A stretch of DNA of 64,000 nt, from assembly GCF_907165205.1 (NCBI RefSeq), contig NC_058193.1, positions 24,875,521 to 24,939,520 on the forward strand, in the 5' to 3' direction. Shown in pieces: positions 1 through 10,401 of this stretch. The first letter of the stretch is position 1. Every line of letters starts with the position of its first letter. Both the position numbers and the translations under genes were made by a program. The notes beneath the pieces are model-generated. The model was not told the origin of the DNA and did no database searches. It saw nothing but the letters and a program-made list of their open reading frames with translations. This DNA comes from Coccinella septempunctata. Lineage: Eukaryota; Arthropoda; Insecta; Coleoptera; Coccinellidae.

Positions 1-1724
1 CTTCTAATAAATTTTTTCTTTGTTATGAATTAACCGACTGTGATGAAAAGCTTTAAAATTCGCCTAAGATTGAAATGGAAAAACATTGAAGTTACTTCCC
101 ATTTGCATTGAGTTCTGAGGAGGAAAAGATGGGTCATCAGCAACAATCCGGTGCATTCACCGCACAAAGAATGTGAATTATTCATGATGCCTCCTCCAAC
201 TATTTGCGAGGATAAAAATGCGAATCTGAATGAACGTAAAACTAGCATACAAGCCTGAGTGACGGAAATGGCCCGTAAGTAACGATCTCAACCGACGTCG
301 CTTGCACGGAAACCTTTCCGCGAATTCGGAAAAGGCGGAAAAATTCATACGTGACGGAAATGACTTCACCTTGCAACATGAGATGATCAAGTCAGAAGTT
401 ATGCCTCTGATTGCGTTGGCGGATATTTGGAACGGCACGATTATTGACCCAACTGTGGAAGGCATGGTGAAGATAGGATAGGATTGTATGTCACAAAGTT
501 ACAAGTTAACGACAAGTTACGATGTTGTCGAGGTGTTCAGAAGTGGAAACTGGATATAATTTGTAACATCGAGTTACTGAATATGCCGAAGTTTAGACTT
601 CTTGAGTCATTTAAGATCTTGACGGAAAAGGAATAATGTGAGGGAATTTGATAGGACGAATTTGCCTTGGTTCACTGGAAATATGGAAAAGCACTGATGC
701 TGAAGGCGAGCATTTGCACACTTCCAGGTACTGATCTCAGGTGACGTTTGGTCTCCAGGAAACAGGTGTTTTTTTCTAGTGAGAGATATTAAGAATAATT
801 ATTTGGAATACTATTATTGGTGACTTTGAATACTTCGATAATTAAATCAATATAATTGTAATCTGCCCCTCTAAATATTAGGTCACATCGCATACGAAAC
901 CAATGACTAGATACTAAAAAAATGGGGCCGTATTAATATACTCTATCTTGATATTTATGTTTTTAAGGTTTAGAGTCAAAGAATTGTGGGATAAGAACAG
1001 GAAAACACCCAAAAACTCTTAAATTATATGTGGCGATGTTTAGCAGATTTCCATTAGCTTCATCAGGCCTAAAAAAGTTACAAAATGACATCACCTATGA
1101 CAGAACATAAAAGTGCAATACATCATCTTCATAAATTAGAGTCTTAAAAACAGCATATTTCAAATACCAAAGTATCGATTATAAAACCAATGTCCAGTCT
1201 TCTAAACTTCCAAAAGCACTAGAAAGCGTAGGGATTTCCTACGCTCGTTCATGATTAGCTCGCATTATGTAGTCTTGTGAGCGAACCCCCTTGACTCGCC
1301 TGCGGTCTCTTGAGGTATTAGTTGAATTAGGGAGCCATGAATTGACTCCATCCTCCGCTCGAAATATTCAGCTCTACACTGTACTGACGAGGGACAATGA
1401 TCCCAAAACCGGTCTACAGTTGCGTTTGGATATTTCGACTTCTCTGAAATTTCCTACGATCTTTTATGACTAGCGTGTATTATTGGAATAATATTTTTTC
1501 GGAATTGTATATCATGTATTAGAGCAATGTTCAAGAGCCTTCTCGAATGCTGCTGGTGCAATTCATAAATGTGTCTATAGTTTCAGTATAGGTTCGTAAC
1601 ATTGTTCTCTTCCTAACCAGCTCGCTCCGAAACATTCTGGGGTTCCCAATTAATTGCTAGGGATAGGAAAAGCTTACCCAAACATTTGATTCGCGAGGAA
1701 TTTTTTCCTTAGTTAGGTATATTA
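1..1724. other. Probable upstream intron of the SLC6 transporter gene
   Basis: No exon with recognisable protein similarity was found here. Because the first visible SLC6 exon (3378) encodes only the end of the protein, this stretch is inferred to be intron. Its one notable content is the hammerhead-like motif near 1378-1420. That motif is bracketed by two imperfect direct repeats sharing ATTTCCTACG, near 1232 and 1449. Both are followed by a short related stretch with TTCATGA or TTTATGA. Confidence 0.4.
1378..1420 (+). ncRNA. Hammerhead ribozyme-like motif (degenerate)
   Basis: Read 5' to 3': stem I strand ACTGTA (1378-1383), core CTGACGA (1384-1390), stem II GGGA/TCCC closed by CAATGA (1391-1404), AAAA where the hammerhead core has GAAA (1405-1408), palindromic stem III CCGG, then GTC ending at 1414 as the expected cleavage site. 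The second stem I strand TACAGT (1415-1420) is fully complementary to the first. The order matches type I hammerheads with a very short stem III, known from Penelope-like elements, retrozymes and some satellite DNAs. In those families the tiny stem III usually needs dimer formation. The first core G is A here, so this copy is probably inactive. The pairings were read by eye, not computed. Confidence 0.6.
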
Positions 1725-2892
1725 TAAGTGGGGGAGTAGCTCAGGTAGGAGACTTGAACCACCTCAAATATTTCAACTCATTTGGCGCTACCGGTATCGT
1801 AAATATCTTGCGACATACTCGTAATAAGCCACAACCATTGGCTGCTCCATTTTGGCAGCCATCAGGACAGTTCGGGAGTGAGAGGGTCGAATATGATTTT
1901 GTTGTTAGGAAGTAAGAAATTGAATGATTTATGTATGTTACACTGTCTGAAAAGTTTAATAGGTGCGTGGTGTTATTTAGTTTTATTGCTTTTATTCATT
2001 GATTAATATTGTTTCACAAATGATGTGCCTTTTCAATATTAGTTGTAACAGTTTCAAGAAGACATCTGTTGAATAGACTAAAAGAGAGTGCGGGGGACTT
2101 GACCCTATGCTATGGTCGGGAAACAAAATCAGTGGTCTAACAGTGGGTTTCACAAAACTTTGATTGCCTGATCAATGGATTGACAGTCACTCAATTTTTG
2201 AAATGAAATCACTGTTATCTTTTCATTTCTGAATATATTGAAGAAGTAGCAATAGAGAATAAATGAGTGGACATATAAACATCATAATTTGATGCGAGAA
2301 TAATAATCACAATGATCATGACTGAATTATCGATTGAAAACAAAGTGACTTCTGTTCATCAATCAAGCGTTGATGCCCCGATCAAGCTTTATGAAACCCG
2401 GGGTAAGTTTCCCGCTCTGAGCTCAGATAATAGTTTGCTTCAAAAAAAGCGAATTGAATAATAGAAATAAATATAAAAAATATGCAAAGGTTCAAAAAAG
2501 TAAAACACATCTCGGAAATAAGTGAGATTGACTCTGAAATAGAAAATACGAATTTCATACACTGATACATCTGATGATGAAAACCTTGACATAGACAATC
2601 GTTGGTCATTGGAAATTGATTTCTCCAAATGTTTTTCCTGATGAACAAACTTATGGTCAAGTCTCTCTTGCAACTCTCCCATGGGTTAGGGAGAAATGAG
2701 CCAATTTTCGGTTCCTAAAAAAAGAATTGCTGTACTCAAAATGTTTATCTCAACATCTCTACTTTTATCAATCTTCACCTATTTGGGCATGATATTATTA
2801 TCTTGACGGAAAAAAATGTGTTGCTACCATTTACAGATACAACTTAAGTGGCTTCAGAGTGAAAAGGGGTTCTACTCTCCCGGACTCCCCAT
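1725..2892. mobile_element. 850-bp non-autonomous DNA transposon, copy 1 (interrupted)
   Basis: This stretch aligns along its length with 26921-27774, apart from a 260 bp insertion at 2143-2403. Shared landmarks include CTACCGGTATCGTAAAT, CACTGTCTGAAAAGTTTAAT and ACAAACTTATGGTCAAGTCT. The right end reads CTCCCGGACTCCCC, which is inverted relative to the left end of the second copy, so the element has short terminal inverted repeats. The left end of this copy is eroded. No transposase coding capacity is visible. It lies in the intron upstream of the SLC6 exon at 3378. Confidence 0.7.
2143..2403. mobile_element. TTAA-type MITE, copy 1, nested in the 850-bp element
   Basis: A 260 bp element with terminal inverted repeats (GGGTTTCACAAAACTTTGAT on the left, ATCAAGCTTTATGAAACCC on the right). 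Better preserved ends in the other copies are bordered by TTAA or TTAAT. Related copies lie at 18748, 21985, 24833, 52822 and, as an end fragment, 38472. The second copy of the host 850 bp element lacks this block at the matching place (near 27277), so this is a datable secondary insertion. No ORF of note. TTAA target use suggests piggyBac-type mobilisation, which is an inference. Confidence 0.75.
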
Positions 2893-2904
2893 AATTATTC
2901 TGAA

Positions 2905-3230
2905 TTATTAAGGTCTCTTCTAATTTCTTGCCAAAACGGTTTTTGAGAAAAAATACTTATCAACAGGTACGTAGCGTGAGTCGTATATATGCTGGATCTT
3001 CGAACTTAAAATATCTAATAGCCGGCTATCATGCTGACAGCTGACAGTACAGGGGAACACCAACAGAATTTTGTTTGATTGCCTTCTGGCTCCTTTAGAA
3101 TGTCTGCTCAATTTCATGCCTGTCAGTCTTCTGGTTTCTGAGAAAACATTGCTTTTCAGGTATCATCTTAAGAGGGCTGTATCTGATAAGGGGCTGATAA
3201 AAAAAAATCATATAGAAGACCAACCTATTT
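2905..3230. repeat. Dispersed repeat, copy 1 (paired with 53330-53680)
   Basis: Resembles 53330-53680: both carry a stretch around GAATGYCTGCTCAATTTMAT, then TCTGGTTTC, then GGGCTGTATCT or GGAGCTGTATCT. Divergence is considerable. Short ORFs here are not conserved as protein and look incidental. The repeat lies between the 850 bp element and the SLC6 exon. Confidence 0.45.
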
Positions 3231-3377
3231 ACAGACAATATGTATTGAATACTCAAAGGTACAGAGTATTCTGAGCATAATCGTAAATTTGTGACAGACA
3301 AAAGTTTTCTGCGAAAGTAAAAACTTTTTTCATTCATCTAGGAACATTTATGATATAATCTTCCCGTTTCTTTCCAG

Positions 3378-3545
3378 ATAATATTGATCAGCCAGTGCGT
3401 GCAGTTCCGGACTCTATCGTACGGAGATTACGAGTATCCGATTTGGGCTAACGTTATTGGATTATGTTTGAGTTTGGCCTCCATGATGTGGATTCCAGTG
3501 TATGCCATATATTACGTTATAAAAGGCCCGGGTACTTTATCGGAG
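3378..3545 (+). CDS. SLC6-family neurotransmitter/amino-acid symporter, penultimate exon (TM12)
   Basis: This 168 bp exon begins after a good acceptor (pyrimidine tract, TTTCCAG) and ends at GAG followed by GTAAGT; both borders are phase 0. It encodes 56 residues with the order seen at the end of SLC6 (sodium:neurotransmitter symporter) proteins: a short extracellular segment ending YGDYEYP, then WANVIG leading into a hydrophobic helix (LCLSLASMMWIPVYAIYYVI) that corresponds to TM12, then KGPGTLSE. SLC6 proteins use Na+ and Cl- gradients at the plasma membrane to import GABA, glycine, monoamines or other amino acids. The substrate cannot be told from this part. The wording is closest, in my judgement, to insect glycine/GABA-type members. 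Earlier exons must lie to the left of the window or in unrecognised small pieces. The next exon in phase is at 9117. Confidence 0.85.
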
Positions 3546-4555
3546 GTAAGTGCAATAAATAAAGAATAAGGCCGAGAATAGCAGTGAGCGGTCTCTAGAC
3601 GGTGCGAAAGGGAAAATTGTGAGGATTAAAGTTTAACCCGGAAAGTTTCCCGGTTTGAATAGTGGATGTTCCAGAATTCCCCATATAACTCACCACAATT
3701 GGTAGGTATATTAGATCCCTCTGCCTAATATTTAATCGATTCATTGGCTTATTCACCGAAATAGATAAAACATTATGGCGTATAACGAAAAGGCTTTTTA
3801 TGAGATTATAATTATATAACGAACTCTTTCGTTTTTGATAAATGACATGAATGACAAATATTGTCCTTCGTGGGAGACTTGAGAGAACCAATAGAGAGCA
3901 ACATGATACGCCGAGCCAATTTAGGACTCTCGTTAATTGAGGATCGGAATATCCTGCCTGGGGATGTGGAAAGTTTGGAGATGTTGGGCGACAATTTACA
4001 GAACAGGCCTGTTATCAGAGGAGAGATATTGATAGGGGATCGAGATATCATGTTTGGTGATTTTTTATAGGTGATGAGATCGTGTCGACCGGTACCCAAT
4101 TAGAGGCCTTGTCCGTAGGACCATTTTTTGAAAATACTGGATGGAAAGGGAAGCTGCAAAAAGCCGAGACAAGCAAAACTCTTGCCGTTTTTAGCTTAAT
4201 CTTCTTGGTCATCTTTTCTCATGAAGTGATTAGGTGAATGATATAGCTATTACATGGGAGATTGAATGCATCAAACGTTTTCCTATGGATATATGTTTCA
4301 GTTTATTCTTATGGAAAATCAACTCAGTTTGTTGAATCACCTCGAAAAAATTGAAGAAAAAATATATTGTGAACAACAAATTAGTTTCCCCCTTCAATTG
4401 AAAATTCTCAAAATTTTGTATAGTTATATTTAAAAAGATTCTCTCTGTCATGATGAGATTTTACAGCTCAGAGAAATATACCTAGATCATTTTCAAATTG
4501 CCTCTTCATCTCGAAAAAACAGGATATGCCGGTAGAAAATTTCATATCTCCCAAT

Positions 4556-5250
4556 TATACAGGGTATTCCTAAGTTGAACGTACAAACGAAAAGGGAAGA
4601 TTTCTTAAGTGAATTTAAGAAAAAAAGTCCCATAAACATGGGGTCGCAAACGTTTCGTTTTCGAGATATAGAGTGTTGTAGTTTGAATTTTTTTCAAGTT
4701 TTTTTTCTCATAGTATCTACACTTCACAAGATATTCAATTTAAATTTGGCATAGATATTACATTTTAGAGTTCTCACCACGTGACATGGCAATTTCGATA
4801 GAAGATCTACAGGGTGATATTTTTCCGGAACACTGCCACCTGTTCTTCTGCAGAACTTTTTTTTGTTGAGCAACTGTTAATTTGAAAAAATGTAAAAAAA
4901 AGCTTTGTTCTTATACTAAACTTTTCGGTCTCTTGTAGTTTTGTCGTATCTACCAACGATTTCCAGAAATAAAATTTTGAACGATTCTCTCGAAATCCTG
5001 TAGATCTTCTATCGAAATTGCCATGTCACGTGGTGAGAACTCTAAAATGTAATATCTATGCCAAATTTTAGTTGAATATCTTGTGAAGTGTAGATATATG
5101 AGAAAAAAACTTGAAAAAAATTCAAACTTCAACACTCTGTATCTCGAAAACGAAACGTTTGCTACCCCATGTTTATGGGACTTTTTTTTCTTAAACTCAC
5201 TCAAGGTATCTCCCCTTTTCGTTTGTACGTTCCCGTATACACCCTGTATA
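4556..5250. repeat. Foldback (long inverted repeat) element, about 0.7 kb
   Basis: Begins TATACAGGG and ends CCCTGTATA. The two arms, roughly 4556-4815 and 4995-5250, are inverted copies of each other with scattered differences. Shared blocks include AACGTACAAACGAAAAGG, GTCCCATAAACATGGGGT, CACGTGACATGGCAATTTCG and AGAAGATCTACAGG. The spacer is about 180 bp. The outermost TA on each side fits TA-targeting transposons. Short ORFs on either strand are by-products of the arms. Confidence 0.85.
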
Positions 5251-5472
5251 CGGGAATTATTGATAGACTTCTTTCTAGAATCATCGAGACATAAAATTTG
5301 GTATAAATAATAACGAGGGTATAATTTTAAACAATCTGAAACAACAGTGAAATGTTTTTAATGAATAACATTCGAAATTCAATAAGAATTCTTTGTTTTC
5401 TCTACAAGGTGATCCAGAATTAGGCACATTAATTGAAAGTACGCCCAAAAATAAGGGTGGGTAGTTCTTTAT

Positions 5473-5850
5473 GTACAGGATGGGCAAAATATCTGTACTA
5501 CAAATTTTCAACCCAACGGATAGATGAAAATGAAGGGCACATTACGGTCGTCTTTTTTCGAGAAACTAATAATGGGATCAGCTTCATTCCTCTATCTTAT
5601 TTTATTTTCGAATTATAGGCCAAAATTGAAATTTTGCGATTTCAACTTTGGTTATTAACTCCGTCTCTGTTTGTGCTAGGTGTTGAAATGAAAGAAACAC
5701 ATTTTTGATAGCAATCCAGGGGCCTACCATGATTTTCCAACTGGTTTATTTGCCGAGGTATAACATAAAGTTGTGTTTTTTCTCATGAAAACAGTAGTTT
5801 GAAATTACTCAAATATCTCCTTTTGAAACAAGTTGCGAATAAACAATACT
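5473..5850 (+). repeat. Single arm of the 14276-15009 foldback family
   Basis: From TACAGGATGGGCAAAAT to AAAACAGTAG this stretch matches the left arm of the foldback at 14276. Shared blocks include GTCGTCTTTTTTCGAGAAAC, GAGTTATAGGCCAAAAT (here GAATTATAGGCC) and GATAGCAATCCAG. No inverted partner follows, so it is a half element, a solo arm or a truncated copy. The lack of a right end is odd given that the arm itself is well kept. Confidence 0.75.
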
Positions 5851-7204
5851 TCTATGAGAATTGACTAGTGCTTTCTCAATGTTTATCCAGGAAATTTTTA
5901 GTAAAATAGTTTTCCCTTCTATTTGCAGTTTATTACTGAAAATTGGCTGAGACCAATATTACACAGAGAAATGTACACCTATTGATTAAATAATACAGGA
6001 TCATTTTTGCAATTAACAAGATATACCTGTTTGTAGCACAGACTGAATAAACACCAGGCGATTTTTTACCCAGAGCAATCTGTACAATCTACGAAAAAGA
6101 TAATTCAATAAAGGGGCGTCACCCTAAATAATAAATATAGCATTAATTTATGCCCCCTGACTGCCTGAAACTTCGTCGTAACCAAATGACCGCTTCTGAA
6201 ATGACCCTGAATTGAAAAAAGCTCGGAAGTAGCATAGTTTCGAGGGTGATATTGCAAATAAAACAATAAATATTCAGGAGATATGCTCCAACGTTGGCGG
6301 GCTTACGCTCCATCAGAGTTTGCCTAAAATATTTGATGGGGGGGCTTGGTTGGAAATCGAATATTCAAATATTTTATTTGAATATTCGGATGAAACATTG
6401 TGGATTTAATACGACGATCGGTGTGAATCAAAATTTGTAGCCCCGCATCGGACCGGAAACTGGAGCATATTTGGATTCTGGAAATTTGACGAATTGGTTT
6501 ATTGATTCGACTTTTGTTTACGCATTCATTTCGTTAATAATTCAAAATGATTTCCGGGTTCTTCCATAATTCTGAGTCTATTTCGAAAATATTTTCATGA
6601 CCAAAACGTTCTATACAGGATGTCCCACGTTTAAAGGGAACTAATCAGAATTTTTTTCTTAAAATTTGCATACTGACATTCTCCATAAAATATTTTCAGA
6701 TAGTTTCCGGTTATACTGGAAACAGCTTACTATTTTCTTATTTCGAATGCCACACAGTATAACTTCGCAACATGAGATTTCCGATTTGATGTCAAGTATG
6801 GAAAAAAGTAAATGGTTTATGGGCTATTGGGATTCTTATGAATAAAATGGTAAAATCGGAAGATCCCACTTTTCGGAATATTTTACCTTGGGACGTTTTT
6901 TTCTGAAGAATCATTACCATTTTCAATTATGGCAAATTTTGTATTTTATAACAATTTTTGAGTTTGGACCAAAATGTAAAGGGTGTTCATGACATATTGG
7001 ATATCGAACTCATCAAACTCAATATTCTGCAATCAATATTTACAATTTTTATTATTAATTAAAGTCGATTCTACCTAAAAAGAGGAGGTGCTATCGGAAT
7101 AGATCCCCTACACGAAATGAAAACTTTCAGAGTTATCTATAGGAAAAACTGCTGAGGGAAAACAGCAATTTCGATACATGCACACAAACATACCTAATGA
7201 ATTC

Positions 7205-7773
7205 TTTATTAGGATTCAGGAACGTTTGCCAACCTTGTCAATATTACAATACACTCATACAATGGAAATTTTTTCAACATTATATTCGTGCCTTTCGGTT
7301 TTTTTAAGCATTTTACAATAGTTGGAATGTCGCCGGCTCGCAAATCCAAGTGATGTGAAAAAAAATTTATATTGTATTTTCAAGGTAAGTTTTGACATTA
7401 TTCAGGCATTTTACAGACTAATAAATTCATTCATTACTAGACTATGGTTTCATCTCAGAAAACATTAGTAGTGGAGGCGTTCTGTGATAAAACCATAGTT
7501 CAATAATAAATAAATTATTAGTCTATGCACAGAACACGAAACAAATGCCTGAATAATGTCAAAACTTACTGTGAAAAACCAATATAAATTTTTTTTTATA
7601 TCACTGTGATTTTTGAGCTGGCGACATTCCAAGTATTGTAAAATGCTTAAAGCAGAGACAACCACTCTGGCGTAAATAAACAGAAACGCGCAAATATAGT
7701 AAAAAAAAACGTTTCCATTGTAAGAGTGTGGTCAAATATTTACAAGGTTGGCAAACGTTTCTGAACTCGTCCA
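7205..7773. repeat. Foldback element, about 0.55 kb
   Basis: Left TTCAGGAACGTTTGCCAACC and right GGTTGGCAAACGTTTCTGAA are inverted. The inversion continues through CATTTTACAATAGTTGGAAT / ATTCCAAGTATTGTAAAATG, GTAAGTTTTGACATTATTCA and ACTATGGTTT / AAACCATAGT near the centre. The arms are about 260 bp and the spacer is short. A half copy lies at 33137-33425. No coding potential. Confidence 0.85.
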
Positions 7774-9116
7774 TTCATGAAATGTGAAAAATTATTCCTC
7801 GAATATAACTAATATGCAAAAGCATCTGTGGTTTGCAGAATTCAGAGTAATCAAGCAGTTCGAAATTACTGTTTTCCCTCATCTCAACTCTTTCGTTGAT
7901 AACTCGAACAGTTTCTTTTTAAGGTATAAGGTTTTCTCTCCATTTTTTTTTTGCACATAATCGATTGTACTAATAAAAAACAAAGGTTGTTACTTGAAAA
8001 TCTAGAGTTTCAATTGATTCGATTCGTTCAACTTGATGATCTCCTCATAAAAACCCTGTACATTTTGTTTCTATTGCTTAAAAGAATGGACGCAATTCGA
8101 AACTTCTGACACTATATTGAATAAGGAGAAATAAATGCACTGAATCCTCTAATTATACCTAAATTTTGAGTTTAAGAAGCTATGACCTACGTTTGGATTT
8201 CAATAAAACTTGAAACAGATTATGCGATTTTAACAAAATGAGGTGTTAAACCACCACACATGTTTCCCTATCACTATCAGCATCTTCAAGTTAAACTGAA
8301 ATGAATTTTAATAGTTAGCTCTTGACGAGATCCATTGATTGCTTTCATAAATCAAAAGTGTGAGGTAAGATAGTAAAAGTGAAGGATTTTCAATTACCAC
8401 AGTGCTCTAATGTATTCAACCATAAATTAATACCCATCACATTCAGAATGTGATTTTTTCGAATTGGATAAGAGCCAATTTATAACGAGGATTGATAAGA
8501 GTAGATGAGAATGGAAAAATACTCCATCTCTGACAGAATTACCAGTAAAAAGGAAATGAACGTCACTCTGTGAATTATTCCTCGTTATCTTATCGGCTGT
8601 TACGAGGATTACCCGGAAAAACTAAGTTCGAACATTGGAAGTTAATTAGCGGAAAGTCTTGGATCTTGAAAGGTTCAAATACGTTTTATCAAATTGGACA
8701 TTCTCTATTATTTCCGAAACTCTGGGGAATATTGCGTTCCCTTGCTGAAAATTGGCACCTTGATTCAATTCCAACTCTTTTAAACTATCGCGGCAGATAG
8801 TCATCGCCTCACAGACGAAGTTTTAATGTGATTTCATCGACAAATTTCACATGCCAGTAGAATGAGATTGGATTTTCGAAATAATTGACCAACTTCGAAA
8901 ATTTAACTTTATTTTATTTCAGACAATTTCATGTTATGTGCAGAATTAGAGAGTATAGTAGTATTTATCGGGCTGTTTTTATGTTTTTCGATTATGCTCT
9001 TCCACGTTTCGGCAAGGATTCACCATGAGTCTTCAGGGATTCTCTTTTTTATTTTTTTCGATTGTTCCCAACTCATAATAATATTTTTTTATGATGAATA
9101 TATTTCTTATTTTCAG

Positions 9117-9263
9117 AATTTGAGAAATGGACTTAAATCTACCGTGAAGCCTAGAAAAATTGCTCAGAAGGAAAAAGAAGTGCTTGCCTCATTACCGGTG
9201 ACAGAAAGCAATGTTGGCCTTTTGATACCCAGCAGTAAGCAGTGCTTGAGTGAAGAGACTTAG
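9117..9263 (+). CDS. SLC6-family symporter, last exon (cytoplasmic C-terminal tail)
   Basis: This exon starts after the acceptor TTATTTTCAG and joins the 3378-3545 exon in phase 0, giving PGTLSE-NLRNGLKSTVKPR across the junction. That is the usual amphipathic, basic start of an SLC6 tail directly after TM12. The tail is 48 residues and ends ...KQCLSEET before TAG at 9261-9263. It is hydrophilic with many lysines (KIAQKEKEV). Tails of this kind carry trafficking and PDZ or kinase contacts in the family, but no specific motif can be claimed here. The open frame continues upstream to 8931 into intron-like hydrophobic sequence, which I take as chance. Confidence 0.85.
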   Translation, partial: NLRNGLKSTVKPRKIAQKEKEVLASLPVTESNVGLLIPSSKQCLSEET

Positions 9264-9416
9264 TTCAGCTCATAGATCTCTGTAGTGAATTTCTGATATT
9301 TTTTTTTACAAATAATGTGAAAAATCGATTTCGAAAGTGAAAATCTTACTTAATTTTTTTTTATTTTCTGACATTCTCTCCCCATAACATGTGCGGTATT
9401 TCGAACTTAATAGAAT

Positions 9417-9422
9417 AATAAA
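9417..9422 (+). promoter_or_regulatory. Poly(A) signal AATAAA of the SLC6 gene
   Basis: Canonical AATAAA lies 154 bases after the stop codon, followed by a GT/T-rich stretch (TAGTTTATTTATTCTT). The 3' UTR is inferred to be about 9264-9440. Confidence 0.7.
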
Positions 9423-9440
9423 AAGATTAATGGTAATCAA

Positions 9441-10400
9441 TATGTAGTTTATTTATTCTTCAAAACCCAGAAAAGTGTACCTATATGATAGGAAAGGATA
9501 ATAGCATCCTTACCAGAAAAACATACTTGAGTTGCTAAAATTTCTTAACTTTCATTTTCTATTTATGTTTTCCAGAGATATATTATAAAGTATACAGGGT
9601 GAGTCTTTGATTTGTACAAATATTTTAATATTAGATTTTTGAGGTCAAAAGAAACATTTTTTTTCATTCACCATTTTTTCCGAATCTTCCCGGTTTGAAA
9701 GATACAGGCTGTTGAAAAACCATAAAAGAAAAGCTATTTTTATTGCTATCTCACAAACGGTTTAATCGAATGAAATTAAATGAATTTCGGAATATAGTTT
9801 TCCATTTATTTGATGAATCTTTTTCGAACGCAAGATATCACCCTCGTCTTCCAGTTTTCTCATTATGACCATTAGATACGTACCATAAAAATACCAAAAA
9901 TTCAAAGAACCCAGCTGTTGAAACTAAGTTGGAGGCTGTATTCAATGAATATTTCAGCGTTTGTAAAATAGAATTATTATAGTATAATGTGCCGTTTTCG
10001 AGTAATTTGATGTTCAATAATAAAAAATATCTGTGATATTCGAAATTTGGGTACTTTGTCTGAATGCAACTCTGTTTAAAAGATCCACAAATATGTAGTG
10101 TCATAGATTTAGCTTGTTATTCTGAGAATTTTGTTTCTCCAGGGGTGGCATAGCTCATTATGAAAACTTAGGATGGCTACTTATTATCAGGGTCGAATTG
10201 GAAAAAATGGTAGGTATTAAAAAAGTGTGTATAGTGAGTTATTCATATTAATTAGGTTTTTTAACCATTTTCAGGCACCAGAAGGAGTTGTATATTTTCT
10301 GTTGTATTCATGAAAACATGATAATGTTTTCAATTTCATTTCATTTTCCTCAGCATATAAGAGGCATTTGAGGATATAATTGGGGAATATATCTATCGAA
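9441..10400. other. Intergenic, repeat-derived
   Basis: Contains a transposon-like end TATACAGGGTGAGTCTTTG at 9592 with no clear partner, and the repeat at 10031-10162. No gene was recognised. Confidence 0.5.
10031..10162. repeat. Dispersed repeat shared with 22881-23018
   Basis: Shares TGTGATATTC, TGAATGCAACTCTGTTTAAA, ATAGATTTAGCTTGTTATTC and TTTCTCCAGGGGTGGCATAG in the same order as 22881-23018, with small indels. Probably the same end of one element family. Confidence 0.75.
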
Positions 10401-10401
10401 G

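Larger units (their letters stand above)
3546..9116 (+). other. Last intron of the SLC6 gene (5.6 kb, repeat-rich)
   Basis: Bounded by a GTAAGT donor and a TTATTTTCAG acceptor. It holds a foldback element (4556-5250), a single arm of another foldback family (5473-5850) and a third foldback (7205-7773). It also has a lone TACAGGATGTCCCACG-type transposon end near 6616. The interval 3855-4070 is open on both strands and richer in GC than its surroundings, but has no splice signals I trust. A second acceptor-like TTTATTTCAG at 8913-8922 would give a short alternative tail ending after eight codons. Between 5850 and 7205, and between 7773 and 8900, nothing else was recognised. Confidence 0.75.

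Noticed and set aside
1050..1075. CTGATGA on the minus strand
   Set aside because: No hammerhead stems; probably a common transposon-end word.
2382..2682. Minus-strand open frames of 80-92 codons
   Set aside because: They fall in the 850 bp element; the matching frames in the second copy near 27231-27507 are similar only because the DNA is a repeat, and both contain frame differences.
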